Source of the DNA: Hyaloperonospora brassicae
Taxonomy: Eukaryota; Oomycota; Peronosporomycetes; Peronosporales; Peronosporaceae
Reading direction: 5' to 3'
Length of the DNA: 64,000 nt
NCBI GenBank assembly: GCA_947650285.1
Contig: CANTFL010000221.1
Location: 310,001 to 374,000, forward strand
Positions 33,818-43,810 of this stretch are shown here, piece by piece; positions within the stretch are counted from its first letter, which is position 1; the number at the start of each line of letters is the position of its first letter. Below the pieces are notes generated by a model. That model did not search any database, was not told where the DNA came from, and worked only from the letters and a program-made list of their open reading frames with translations. The translations under genes and the position numbers were made by a program.

Positions 33818-34255
33818 TGTAACGGGGTAGCCCGTTACATGAAATTGTTATTCAAACAATTTGACAATTAAGAATATTACGTCGAATATTCCTTTAAAAA
33901 AATCACAGACATGGTGATATTGTTGAGATGACCGAAGGGTCTACTCATTGGTTGATATCGTGATGATAGCAACCCACCAATCGCTGCTAGATGCGCGCAA
34001 TGGGTGTTGGGTACACGTCATCATACATTTAGTTATACTGGTATCATTAAGTCAGGACAGCAGAGATTCAAGGAGTTATAGGACTGAATTATATTAATAC
34101 AGTTTTACTTTTACCAGAGACTAGTCTGACTACTTAGTCTCCTTTCCTTCCTCTGTGTTCCTTCAACACCTAGCAGGGCACTGTCGACCACTGTTGTCAG
34201 TGGAATTATACTCCGTACTGGTCAACAAGTACGTAGTCAACAGTGCCCTGTTACA
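33818..34255 (+). repeat. 3' LTR
   Basis: It is 438 bp and differs from the 5' LTR at about six positions by eye (near 33,956, 33,991, 34,195-34,206 and 34,241-34,249), about 98.6% identity. Confidence 0.95.
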
Positions 34256-34686
34256 TAGCTTCGCGTCATTTGGCTGTCTTCTTCGGGGTAAGCTGGATCG
34301 CTGTCGACCAAGCTTTAGGTACCGTCGCTATCGAAACGTACGGCCACTTCAGAACCCGCCGCTCTTTGGTCAGTAGACGAGATCTACCGCGACCGACCAC
34401 ACCTGCTAGTAGAACAAGATTTAAAATGTATTGGGGTATGCATACTACTGCGTCACCGGTTTCGTTGATGTACAGGGGTAGATGGACAACGTGCAAATCT
34501 GGAAGGCGACCGCGGGACAAAATTTTAAGGTCAGGAATAGACTATTTTGCTCAACATGACAGTCTTGTGATTCATTGACGCACATGTCTCGACAAACGAT
34601 AACAATATACAGCTACAGAATAATGTTTTGCATATCTGTATCGTATTTGACAAATTGACTGGGAGAAAAAGTATATATGCGGCCGC
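34256..34686 (-). other. Mutator-like element interior shared with 47,030-47,290
   Basis: The minus-strand frame 34,520-34,266 (HVVHLPLYINETGDAVVCIP) has a diverged nucleotide partner at 47,030-47,290. No family was recognised. It may be part of a lost element-encoded protein. Confidence 0.35.
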
Positions 34687-35124
34687 TGTAGCGGGGTCAG
34701 CCCGTTACATAAAACATTATAAAAAGTTTCAATTTTTATGGGTATTATCTATTTTAGATTATACTCAAATCAACATCATTTGAAGAGGTGGCATTGCCAG
34801 AATAATACCCCCAAGGGTAATATCCGTGAATGCTCCATTTGGTTGATGTACACGTTACATCAACCAGTTCAACCACCAATCGCTGCTAGACGCGCGCAAT
34901 GGATGGTGAGCGCGAGTGTTACATAAGAGATGGTAGTTTGATATAGTTAGAACAAGTCAAACATGTTTAAGATAGGAAATCATAACTATATTAAATACCA
35001 GTTCTACTTTTTATTAGACGAAAGTCTTCGGGTTCCGCTACTTGCTTGCGCTTCCTCGCACGTGTACGCCACGTCAGGTGACCCTAGCCTTGTGTCGTGT
35101 CGACACAAGGTGTGCCCCGTTACA
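34687..35124 (+). repeat. Solo LTR of a third related subfamily
   Basis: A 438-bp LTR begins TGTAGCGGGG and ends GCCCCGTTACA, with the shared core CACCAATCGCTGCTAGACGC at about 34,870-34,890. No convincing 5-bp duplication was found (GCCGC left, CGTAC right), so it is either old or one end is rearranged. It lies inside the Mutator-like element, 432 bp after the chromovirus. Confidence 0.85.
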
Positions 35125-35689
35125 CGTACCGCTTAAGCTGCTGGTGAGCCTAAGTTATGATGAGTGCTGGTCTGCAAAGGTACAGTTATGTTCCTGCCCT
35201 TTATGTTCATGCGAACAAGCGACCTGAAGTCAATGATATGCATTGGACTGGCGCAAATGTGTACAACCAGAAGATGCTAAGGTAACGAAGCTACTGTTTA
35301 ATACGTAGCTGTCTACTTACACCTTTCTGTTTTTCGGCCATGTAAATTGTTATTACCGAGTCTCTTTTTCATTAAATAAATTCTCTAAGTCTGGAGCGTA
35401 TATTGACACTGATAGCTCAAGCCTTGGTAGCAGAAGGCACCGTTAAACGCACTCATGGAAGTACAACTACAATATCGGAATGGGTCCGGATAACGCGTGT
35501 CCAGGCTATTTAAATATAGATTTAAAATGAGAAAAAGTTATATAGAGATCAGGTAAGTGCACATGCCTTGTCTTAGCACCTTAAACCGCTTATTATATAC
35601 CAAGTATACCGGTAATGGTGAAACAGTCTGTCTTTATACCTTTACGGTTTACAAGATAGCTGAAAAGTCTGGAGCCGCTCAAGCACCCC

Positions 35690-36240
35690 TTCCAGGGATG
35701 TGAGCTGCCTGCTGGATGATATCGAGTAACCGGCTGCTGAGGAACCGAGGCTTGAAACGGTTCCGTCGCTATCCATAAAAATTTGCAGTCGTCCCTGTCC
35801 CGAATAAATCGGTGTTCTCTGACCGCTACAGCTTTAAGCTATCGAAGCTGTGTGTGACACAGTTCCGATGCGGCTTGGGCGACAGTTGTTGCCTCGTGCT
35901 CGTGCAACCATCGGTTTCGCTGCAACCATTGGGTGGCGAAGCAGATCGAGCACGCTATCCACCAGATGCGTACCCAAGCCCTGTGTATCTCTTCTTCCAT
36001 GTATATCAAGATGATGCCGACCTCCTTCCGATGGCCCGGCGGTAGGTCTGGTGCTGTTCGAGATAATACTGCTGATTTGTACGCAAATAATTGCGCGAGC
36101 GTGACATCCTGAAGGGTCCATTGCGTTACGATGTACGCCCAACATTTAGCTGCGCTTTCGCAATCCCAGAAAATATGAATAATTTCTTCATGCTGTCCGC
36201 GGCAAGTCGCATAACGTGTGCAGGTCGAGTCTTGTTCGCG
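35690..36240 (-). pseudogene. LINE zf-RVT-type fragment inside the Mutator-like element
   Basis: Minus-strand translation gives CRGQHEEIIHIFWDCESAAK followed by CW, the post-RT zinc motif of non-LTR retrotransposons, at about 36,220-36,145. After it comes a long open stretch with WWIACSICFATQWLQRNRW near 35,960-35,900, similar to the fragment at 23,570-23,650. Only one stop interrupts about 170 codons. RT itself is absent. Confidence 0.65.
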
Positions 36241-36479
36241 GCATGGAACGTATAATATTAACTGATGGGTGGCTATCCGGTAGCAGACCTATACCTGGTA
36301 GTCCTTCAAGGCGTGAATCTATAATAAGAATACCGAAAGACTTTCCTATCCGGGTGCTGACTTTATCCTCCGCTCTGTTCTTATCATGTCCCTTCTCAAT
36401 CTTAGGTAAGAAGCATCTATAACCACATTTCTCGAATAAAGCTTTAAAAGTAGCGTTGGGATTTGTAATAGTGTTCCCT

Positions 36480-37206
36480 TCAAGCGATTGTACAGCCTAA
36501 CGGCCACTTTTTTGAGATGTTAAGAGGCGAACGTGTCCGGTTTCGCTCTTGTCCGTAAGTCCACACCAGCTGAATCATCGGTATCTGCATTATTCGCTTG
36601 AGCTGAGTCGGAAAAGTATTTCACTTCACTCTTCAATTTAGATTCACAATAGCTATCGTTGCTGTAAGCAACGTACAATAATTCTTGAGTCTGAGGTTAT
36701 TTCTTATCGTGCTCTCCAGCTTCACTACTATTCTTTGCTCTAGTAGCGGCCACACATGTTATCGACTTTCTACTTATATTCGACACGTCGGGTTGCATGT
36801 TGCCATCAACATCGGACTGCTTGGGATACGTAATCGAGCATTTTTGTCATTCTGACGATTCTCCATCTAGAAATCGGAAAATAGTAGCTTTATAAGTCGC
36901 GATAGGATCAAATGCAGGTAAACAGTATATTTTGCAGCACGTACCTGGCTCGTACCTGCCCTACGGCAGTGCAGCACTTTGGCTCGAACCTTGCTTACTT
37001 CAGTGCAGCTCCTTGGCTCAAATTTGCCGTACGTCAGTTCAGCGCCTTGGATCAAACTTGTCTTACGTCAGTGCCGTTTGTTGGCTCGGAATTGTTTGAT
37101 GTATATTTTCAAACGCTAAGGCGTAACGTATGGCGATGGTGTGGGGAGAGGACTGTCGTCTTTATTTATAAAATGCGTTTGTATTGATTGCTAGATGCGG
37201 TGCTAT
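36480..37206 (-). other. Mutator-like element interior shared with 47,300-48,030
   Basis: Both elements carry a minus-strand frame with DVDGNMQPDVSNISRKSITC (here) or EVDGIMRPDVSNISKKSMIC (47,600 region), plus a run of four CAGTGCAGCACCTTGGCTCG-type direct repeats (36,940-37,080 and 47,800-47,915). No family was recognised. Confidence 0.45.
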
Positions 37207-37350
37207 GTACCACTATCTTTTTGTCATCCGTCAAGGCGAACACAAATACTGACATATAAACAGTTGAATATACGTATCTGTGTAGTTATAATAAAAGTTG
37301 GCGCCAGGTGGTCTATAAGTTGGCGCTATTTTGCGTTCTCCTCATCACCT

Positions 37351-38760
37351 ACCTCCAACTTCTCTTCTAAAATCTCATTGTAGGTTAGCTAAGTCTGAGC
37401 AGTACATTTTGTTCAACGGCATCGAGAAGGTCCAAAATTTTCATTGGATCTCGGACACGCAGCTTCTTGAGCTGTACTACCAGCTCTTGGTCCAGCTCAC
37501 TTTCTTTCTTCTTGCCCTCCGTTTTGGCAACTATACTCCTTTACAACTCCACTGAACTTGAAATGACCGATTCAGTAAATAAAAGTTCCGTGAAGCTGGA
37601 GAAGATGGCAACGGTAGTGCTTCAGATCTTATTTTAGGGATCGCATGGCTAGAAGTAAGTCGACTTTGTTGATGTTAAGCCCTCCCTACGCTCGTCACAG
37701 TTGATCGCATTCTGCAGGTGGTAACGGCGACACCGCCGCTTGAACGCTGCGATGACACCAGCATCCATCGGCTAAAATATTAAAGTCTTACGTAGTGAAA
37801 GCAGATAGACCTTGACGTTAGTTGACGTAAGGTCATTCGTTAAATGCGACGGAGCATTGTCAAGCAATAGAAGATATTTCTACTTTGATCTAAACCATCA
37901 CGATACTAGATACTATTTTTTACTATTTTTAAAGGGCTACGCACCTTCCTCTTTATCTAAATGTGCAATCCATTCCTGGAATAACACGCCCGTCATCCAA
38001 GCCTTTGTGTTGTTGCAATACAGAAATCTATGTGCTTGACCTAATTCCTTATCAAGGCACGGAGCTTCTTGGCTTTTACGATAAAGAAACACTGCAGCTT
38101 GTCAGAGCCATCAGCCTTTACAGTGAGCGCAATTGTAATCCGCGACTGCATAGTATGTCAGCGCATACCCCTGTATTATTATATGGCAACAAGCATTCTA
38201 CAATAATCACGTTTTTGTTTTTGTGTCCCTTAATTTCTTTCGGTGCTATAGGTCTGTAAGGTGTCATGCTGTAGTCTAGTACTGCAAATTATTTTTGGCA
38301 GACCCGGTTTCAATTTGATACAAAACAAACAAAAATTACCGGCTTCATCCATGTTGTAAACATCACACAGCGCGAACTCTGCGATGACCTTCTTTACATC
38401 AGACAATATTTATTCATAGCCTCCAGGACCATCTAGCCGCTGTCAACGTAAATGTTGCTAGCGCGGAGCATGTGACGTTGCTGGGATATACGAAGCCATC
38501 CGTGCGGTAAATTGATGGCGTCGTCAGGAGTACCAATAATTTGAGCAAGCCGATGATCCTTCGCAAAGATGTTGTACCCGGTGATAATCACTCCGCGGTG
38601 TTGACATCGCATGACCAAAATAGACAAAGCTTCTTTCAGAATGGGGTGTTAAACTAGTCGCTTTCGCTTTGCATTTAGGCTGCTCTATACCATATTCTTC
38701 ACATTAGATGGCTTTGATTGATGCCTGTGAGAGGGTTTAGACAAATCCGGACATCAGCGT
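37351..38760 (-). pseudogene. pogo-like (CENPB/DDE_1) transposase, N-terminal and catalytic part
   Basis: Read right to left: a CENPB-type helix-turn-helix (ITGYNIFAKDHRLAQIIGTP, then LPHGWLRISQQRHMLR) at 38,580-38,460; the first catalytic Asp in DVYNMDEAGNF near 38,365; ITIALTVKADGSDKLQC then IVKAKKLRA near 38,120-38,050; WMTGVLFQEWIAHLDKEEG near 37,990; the second catalytic Asp in YLLLLDNAPSHLTND near 37,880-37,835; and a C-terminal segment to 37,351. Several stops and frame changes make it non-functional. Family function is cut-and-paste transposition at TA sites. The C-terminal tail continues at 25,879 on the far side of the nested insertion. Confidence 0.85.
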
Positions 38761-39231
38761 AGGCCATTTCGCCAGTGCCTTTTAAAATTAATGTGGGTTC
38801 TCATCCTTGTATTAGCATATTTGCGACATTGTACATTATGGAAACTAATCTGCAACATTTACACTGCTCCAATTTCACCCATTTAGACAAGACGCAGTCA
38901 AAAAAATTTATATGTGTGGTTTTCCCTGTGCAATAATTGTTAGGTCAAACAAAAGAAGCTCAGAGTGTTTCTAGTACCGTTGGGAAGGTGGCCAACTTAC
39001 CAGGGGCCTGAGACTTTTGTTTTGGTTTCAGCAGTTTAACTCTTAGGGTATATTTTTGGCTTGTACTTAAGGGAAGTAAAGGGTTGCTTTATGTGCCTAG
39101 ATCCGCTTTTTGAGCTCCCAATTGATTGATTATCGTCATGTACGCTTCACAAAATTCAGAAAGTTATAACCCGTGGATATTTTATCGTGATTTTCGACCA
39201 CCGTACCCATAACTTATCGGAGGAAAGAATG

Positions 39232-39600
39232 TAATGATGTCCAGGTAATGCAAACCGGTATCTTATAGTCATAAGCGACTAATTGACGTTCTAGTTCAAT
39301 CTTTGTATCAAAGATTATGAGGTAGCAAAGCCGACCGATCAACATTTCGGGTTCTTTTACTACCAACGCCACGTTCTTACTAGTGCTAAACGGATCGACG
39401 GTGTTGCTGAAGCCTGAATCTCACATGTATTGCAAGTTATATAACTACAATTTGCTGAAAACAGATAGACGCCAGGGCGACTCGTCGATTGCACTGCACA
39501 GTCACATTTATTTTGACAAACCTGACACAATCCATATTGTATTTTAATGTACATTTACTCTGTTTGATTTACAAATGTCGATATGCGGTCTATATTATTG
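39232..39600 (+). repeat. Left arm of the inverted duplication (resumed)
   Basis: Beyond the pogo end, similarity to the reverse complement of 49,768-49,370 picks up at once (GTCCAGGTAATGCA, TATAGTCATAAG, GCCGACCGATCA-CATTTCGGG, GACGGTGTTGCT-AAGCC). This is strong evidence that the pogo copy and its nested elements are an insertion in the left arm. Confidence 0.85.
39355..39540 (+). pseudogene. Left partner of the conserved 105-codon frame at 49,301-49,618
   Basis: The frame shared with the right arm reads TVLLKPES, YC.LYNY, KTDRRQGDSS.ALHSHIYFD and KPD, then stops earlier than the right copy. There is no ATG at the homologous place. Family unknown. Confidence 0.35.
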
Positions 39601-39639
39601 TTAGAAGTGCAATTTCTCGACCATTCAACGCTAGGCAAA

Positions 39640-40935
39640 ACAGGTGATTTATGACGGGTCCCCCTGAGAGCCCTTGCGCAAACACGAGAATCAACGTGTG
39701 TTTATTTACCGAGTTTTCCGTTATACTACTCGCAAGGATTCTAATATGCTGAGCGTAAGCGTGCGCGTCACGATCACCTTGTTTAAGTTTCAGGAGATGT
39801 GATCGAGCCTTGAACTCAGCCTTTAAAGGCTCAGCGATCGTTTGACCCGGGTATTAAAGGATCCGAGCGGCTCAAAAGCATATGGGTTGCTCATCTATAG
39901 TTTTAAGGACCAAGGGTTGACACGTCCTGCCAAATGGGATTGAGCAAATGTTTGTTTTATTTATTCGTCGTCGATACAACGTTCCCCATATGGCTCTGTC
40001 CAATTCGACATTCCATAACGTAATAGGAGTCTTCCCTGACTCCTCTGTACTTGGAGATGTCAACTTTTATGACTTCGGGGCGACGCGTGTGTGTCGTCCC
40101 GCCCACAGCAGAATTAAATTGCTGCTATCTTAACAGTCTCTGTCTGGTGAGCACCGAGTTCTCTACTGCTCAGCCTGTTTTAAGCCTTGCTGGTGAAGCA
40201 AGGCTACTTTCTCCCGTTCGGTAGCAAGTTCCTATTGAATGAATCTGGCGATGTAGGCATGATTTTGGTTTCTGTCAAGAGACTTGAACATAGCGATAAC
40301 GCCAATGTCGCCCACGGTAGAGTTCATTCGACCAACCGCGGACAATTTTAGGTCACTCAAATGGGCGGAGCTTTCACGTGTGGCGTAAAAGCTCTCTTTC
40401 TCATAACTCATGTTCATGATGGATAAGGTAGGTGGTCGTTGGAATGACTACAAAGTGCTACCAGGTGTAACGGGACACGTTCGAGCCTATATAACTGAGC
40501 AAGGACTTGTATTGGAAAAAAATAAAAGGGTGCATACGCACGACGTCACGTGCACGTGGCGTTAGAAAGCGCGACTAAATTAATACAGGACCCGAAAGCT
40601 CTGCCTTGAAGAAAAAGTAGATATGTTATTTATTATAGTTCCTGCTTACTAAATCATCTTTCGTCTTAATCTAACTATATTGAACTACTGTGTCCTATGT
40701 GTGTCTTCTACCCACCACCCATTGCGCGCGTCCAGCAGCGATTGGTAACCAAATAAGATGATGTACACGGTACTTCAACCAAGAAATGGACCCCTCCACG
40801 GATATTAACCTTAAAGGTAATATTTTGAAAACATCGCTTTTCTCGAGTGATATTAATTGAATAATATCAAAATTAACGATAATCAAAAAATGGAACTTTC
40901 GATCCACTTTTACGTAACAGGCTCACCCCGTTATA
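39640..40935 (-). mobile_element. Truncated chromovirus: 5' LTR, primer-binding site and part of gag
   Basis: The LTR (40,466-40,935, 470 bp, ends TATAACGGGG / CCCGTTACA on the minus strand) is followed by the same primer-binding site as the full copies (40,445-40,463). A gag start at 40,417 (MNMSYEKESFYATRESSAHL) and gag pieces continue down to about 39,640, where the sequence joins the duplication arm. Everything downstream is missing. The gag shows the same frame step as the 53-61 kb copy at the homologous place (KYRGVREDS in one frame, TPITLWNVELD in the next). Confidence 0.85.
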
Positions 40936-43810
40936 TGTAGCACTGACCGAGGAGCGTGCGTTTGCCCCGACACGTCGAGCCTCAGGCATTGGGGTCGGTG
41001 CACCGAAAATGACGCTCAACATAGACCACAAAGTCATTGCTGCCTTCGGAGTAGTTTGGAAGACAGCACCGACATGATAGGCCAAACAAAAGCTCATAAT
41101 TATGGATTCCAAACACCCAGAGGTATGGGTAAACTGTCGAGCGCCTCAGCCAAATAGGATGAGGATTTGGCCCGTTGGAATGTTTCACATGTACGCACAT
41201 ACGTGCTGACCCATTTTTAAAGTTTACGCCACCAATAAGTTTGTCCACAGAGCCAAAGGTCTTCTCTTGACCGATATGGCCGCTCAGCGCAGTATCATGC
41301 ATCTCGTAGAGGATATGATACTTTATTTTCTCATCGTGTGTGGAACCACAATACGAGGAGGATCAACAGAAGTCATGCAGTAGCACAATAAATCTCGATC
41401 GATGGAAATCAATGCAGCCTTGCACGTAAGCGTGCTGGGAAAAATCTATGTCCGATTCGGCAACCTCCACGTTCCCGAGAGCGCGTAGCAGAGCTACACA
41501 GTGATTATCACGGTCATAGAACGTGTGAATTAAGTCTGATATGGGTGACGACAGAGTATTACGTGAACAAGCTCATAGTAGGCCTGTGCGTTAACGCATC
41601 GTATAAAAGCTATTCGTTCCCGGCTTGTGATTTACCTTAAATTTGTATTCGACAAAGAAAGAAAGCCAAAGAGACACTCTCCGAGAGAGATTAGGCGACT
41701 GTGTCGCAGTGTGTAGTGACGCATGATCGGTATAGATCGCAACAGTACTAGAGTTAAGCGGATGGAAGCTCAATTGAAGAGAGCATACTTCATCTCGAGC
41801 ACTCTTTCTCATCAAATGGATAGTTCTTCTCTTCATCCTTTCGCTGGAAGATTCAATACGCTACAACACGCTCATGGCTATAGGGGTCATGTTGCAATAA
41901 TAAACAGCCAATGGCAACATCAGAAGCTTCTATACGACATCAAATGACCGCGCAGGATCTGGTAGAGCCAAAGCCGGGGCCTAAAAGAAGCTCTCCTTTA
42001 CCGCTTCAGAGGCGTCGCTTTGTGTGCTGGCCCAGCGCCATTCACATACCAATTAGGGATATTGGATAATGGCCTAGCCACGTCTGCTTAATTTGCACTG
42101 TACTTGTACAAGTAGCTGGTGAGGCCAATCACTTGCGTAATTCCTTTTTTTTTTTGGAAACGGCTAGTCAATTATGGATTTGACCTTACCGTGGTCTGCA
42201 CGTAAGTCTTGCTTGCCAATAAAACAACGGAAAAAAGATTACTTCAGCGCCAGAGCATTTAGATGCGTTTGAGCTCAGCTTTTTTGCGCCTATGCACTCA
42301 ACACTGATCGTAAATGATCATTATGATTTTATAATTTGGACCGACCGTTCGATTTACGACTATGAACAAATGTTTCGTTAAGTACGTATGTGCATAGTCA
42401 CGAGAGGTCTAAGCAATTGCGTCACGAGACGATTGAATGTAGCCGGGGAATTGGATTTCCCTTGAATAATTAGAATCTACTCCAGATCATACTACTTGGA
42501 GTACTGACCGTAGTTAGCGGAATATCGCTGGATCGCGTGAGCAATTAGTAAGAAACTACCATCGACCACGGAGTATCCACTGAACTTGCATTGATAGTTG
42601 GTTTTGATAATCGACTAATTCGTGTGCACTGTACCAAGTGCATTTTACCATAGCTTTCTAAATTACGTTCTTAATAGAAATGGGTCTCTTGGCCGGAATG
42701 ATGTTGGCATCGAGCTCTATATAAGCACTAAAATGCGCTAATTGCTGTCCGTTATCTTGACATGGAATATGGGCGTACGATAAGCAATCTTACCCTCGTG
42801 CACTATTATACCTTCGCTCTTAGAACGAAAAGAGAACTAATTAATGACGATACACCGTTTCGTTCTCGTGGTGAGGGGCAACGCCATGTAACGCAGTATT
42901 TAATTGCAAGAAGAAGGTAAATTCGTGATGAGCACATCTATCGGTGTATAAATTGGACAGGAGATCATGACACATTCCAGCCTAAAATTTCGTACCTTAA
43001 GGACAAGATGGATACATAGGATCATCCAGGATCGCAGATCCACCACGGGCACCGAGTGCCAACTCGAACCCCTAAAGAATTAGCCTATATACAAGTGATG
43101 ATAAGTCTAACTCAGGTTCGGGGTGAATGGCCTCAAATTATATAAACAGCCTGACTATACTTCCTGCCTAAACTTGCCATCGGACATTTAGTCAAGCTCA
43201 AATTTTGCATAAAGAAAGGACAAGCTACAATGCTGATACTGCCAAAAACTTGGCTAGACACTTCAATGACGAATTAAGATGACTATCATCACTATTTATT
43301 GACAATGTCGCTTTTACTTTGGTATTTTCCACCTGGCGTTACTGCCGTCTTTTTGATGAGATATTACAACTCAAGGAGGTAGAGGCACAGATGTTCCGAG
43401 TTGTTAGATATTTGGGCGGGCTCTGCACGAGAGCTAATGTATTGACATAAATTTAGTGTATGATTACTTCAGTCGAACGCTTCTACCTGTGGATCGTTAC
43501 GTGCCACTCCACGCGCATTAAGTGGACCTATCCCGCTATGTTGTGTCCATCTGCTACAAGTGTCTTTATTTATTGACAATAATGTGCTATCGTAACCGAA
43601 CGCATTCCAGTTGGTGCGAAGTAATCCACGCACATCATGAGAGCCCCGTTTGAATTGTCTTGGCGTACGCCCATTATGCCTGTAGCATTTTGGTTTTTCA
43701 TCATCACAAAGAATTTCGCCCAGCGGAATATATGCGCATAACAATCGATTGATGATCGTATTTTAGAAATTTTAAAACATACATAAACAGAGTCAAATAA
43801 CCTTGACAAT
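40936..43810 (-). mobile_element. Degraded Ty3/gypsy pol remnant of a different family
   Basis: Minus-strand pieces in pol order: an RT palm-like MCVDY segment near 43,640; ITQVIGLTSYLYKYSAN at about 42,130; the RNase H piece AIYTDHASLHTATQSPNLS near 41,730-41,690; and an integrase zinc-region piece MHDTALSGHIGQEKTFGSVD at 41,302. These differ from the chromovirus copies (for example LTSYLYKYSAN versus LAAYLHKYSRN). The truncated chromovirus lies at its left end. The stretch 42,200-43,450 has no readable motif. Confidence 0.55.

Larger units (their letters stand above)
26514..34255 (+). mobile_element. Full-length chromovirus-type Ty3/gypsy element, inactive, TSD TAGCT
   Basis: Two 438-bp LTRs (26,514-26,951; 33,818-34,255) differ at about six positions. 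The exact duplication TAGCT lies at 26,509-26,513 and 34,256-34,260. Primer-binding site, gag, protease, RT, RNase H, integrase, GPY-type segment, chromodomain and polypurine tract follow in order on the plus strand, then an antisense ORF before the 3' LTR. The coding region is far more decayed than the LTRs suggest: the protease, RT and integrase active-site residues are all altered. Confidence 0.95.
25880..37341. mobile_element. Mutator-like TIR element inside the pogo copy, 9-bp TSD TCATCACCT
   Basis: Inverted ends of about 130 bp share AATAGCGCCAACT, ACCTGGCGCCAACT and AACTACACA-ATACGTA. The exact 9-bp duplication TCATCACCT lies at 25,871-25,879 and 37,342-37,350. Subtracting the chromovirus and the solo LTR leaves about 3.3 kb. 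Its 5' part (25,880-26,513) and 3' part (34,256-37,341) are homologous to the element at 46,588-48,164. A LINE zf-RVT-type fragment lies at 35,690-36,240. No MULE transposase was recognised. Confidence 0.9.
25498..39231 (-). mobile_element. pogo/Tigger-like DNA transposon, TA target, split by nested insertions
   Basis: Imperfect inverted ends start C(C/A)(G/T)TCTT(C/T)CCTC with GATAAGTTAT just inside. They are flanked by TA at 25,496-25,497 and 39,232-39,233. The right arm carries the uninterrupted site at about 49,767. Removing the nested Mutator-like element leaves about 2.26 kb, the normal size for a Tigger-type element, with one minus-strand transposase gene. Small repeats complicate the left end, so its exact base is less certain than the right. 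Confidence 0.8.

Noticed and set aside
43010..43100. tRNA-like patch with GGTTCGAGTTGG on the minus strand
   Set aside because: No acceptor stem or A box could be paired; not a tRNA gene.
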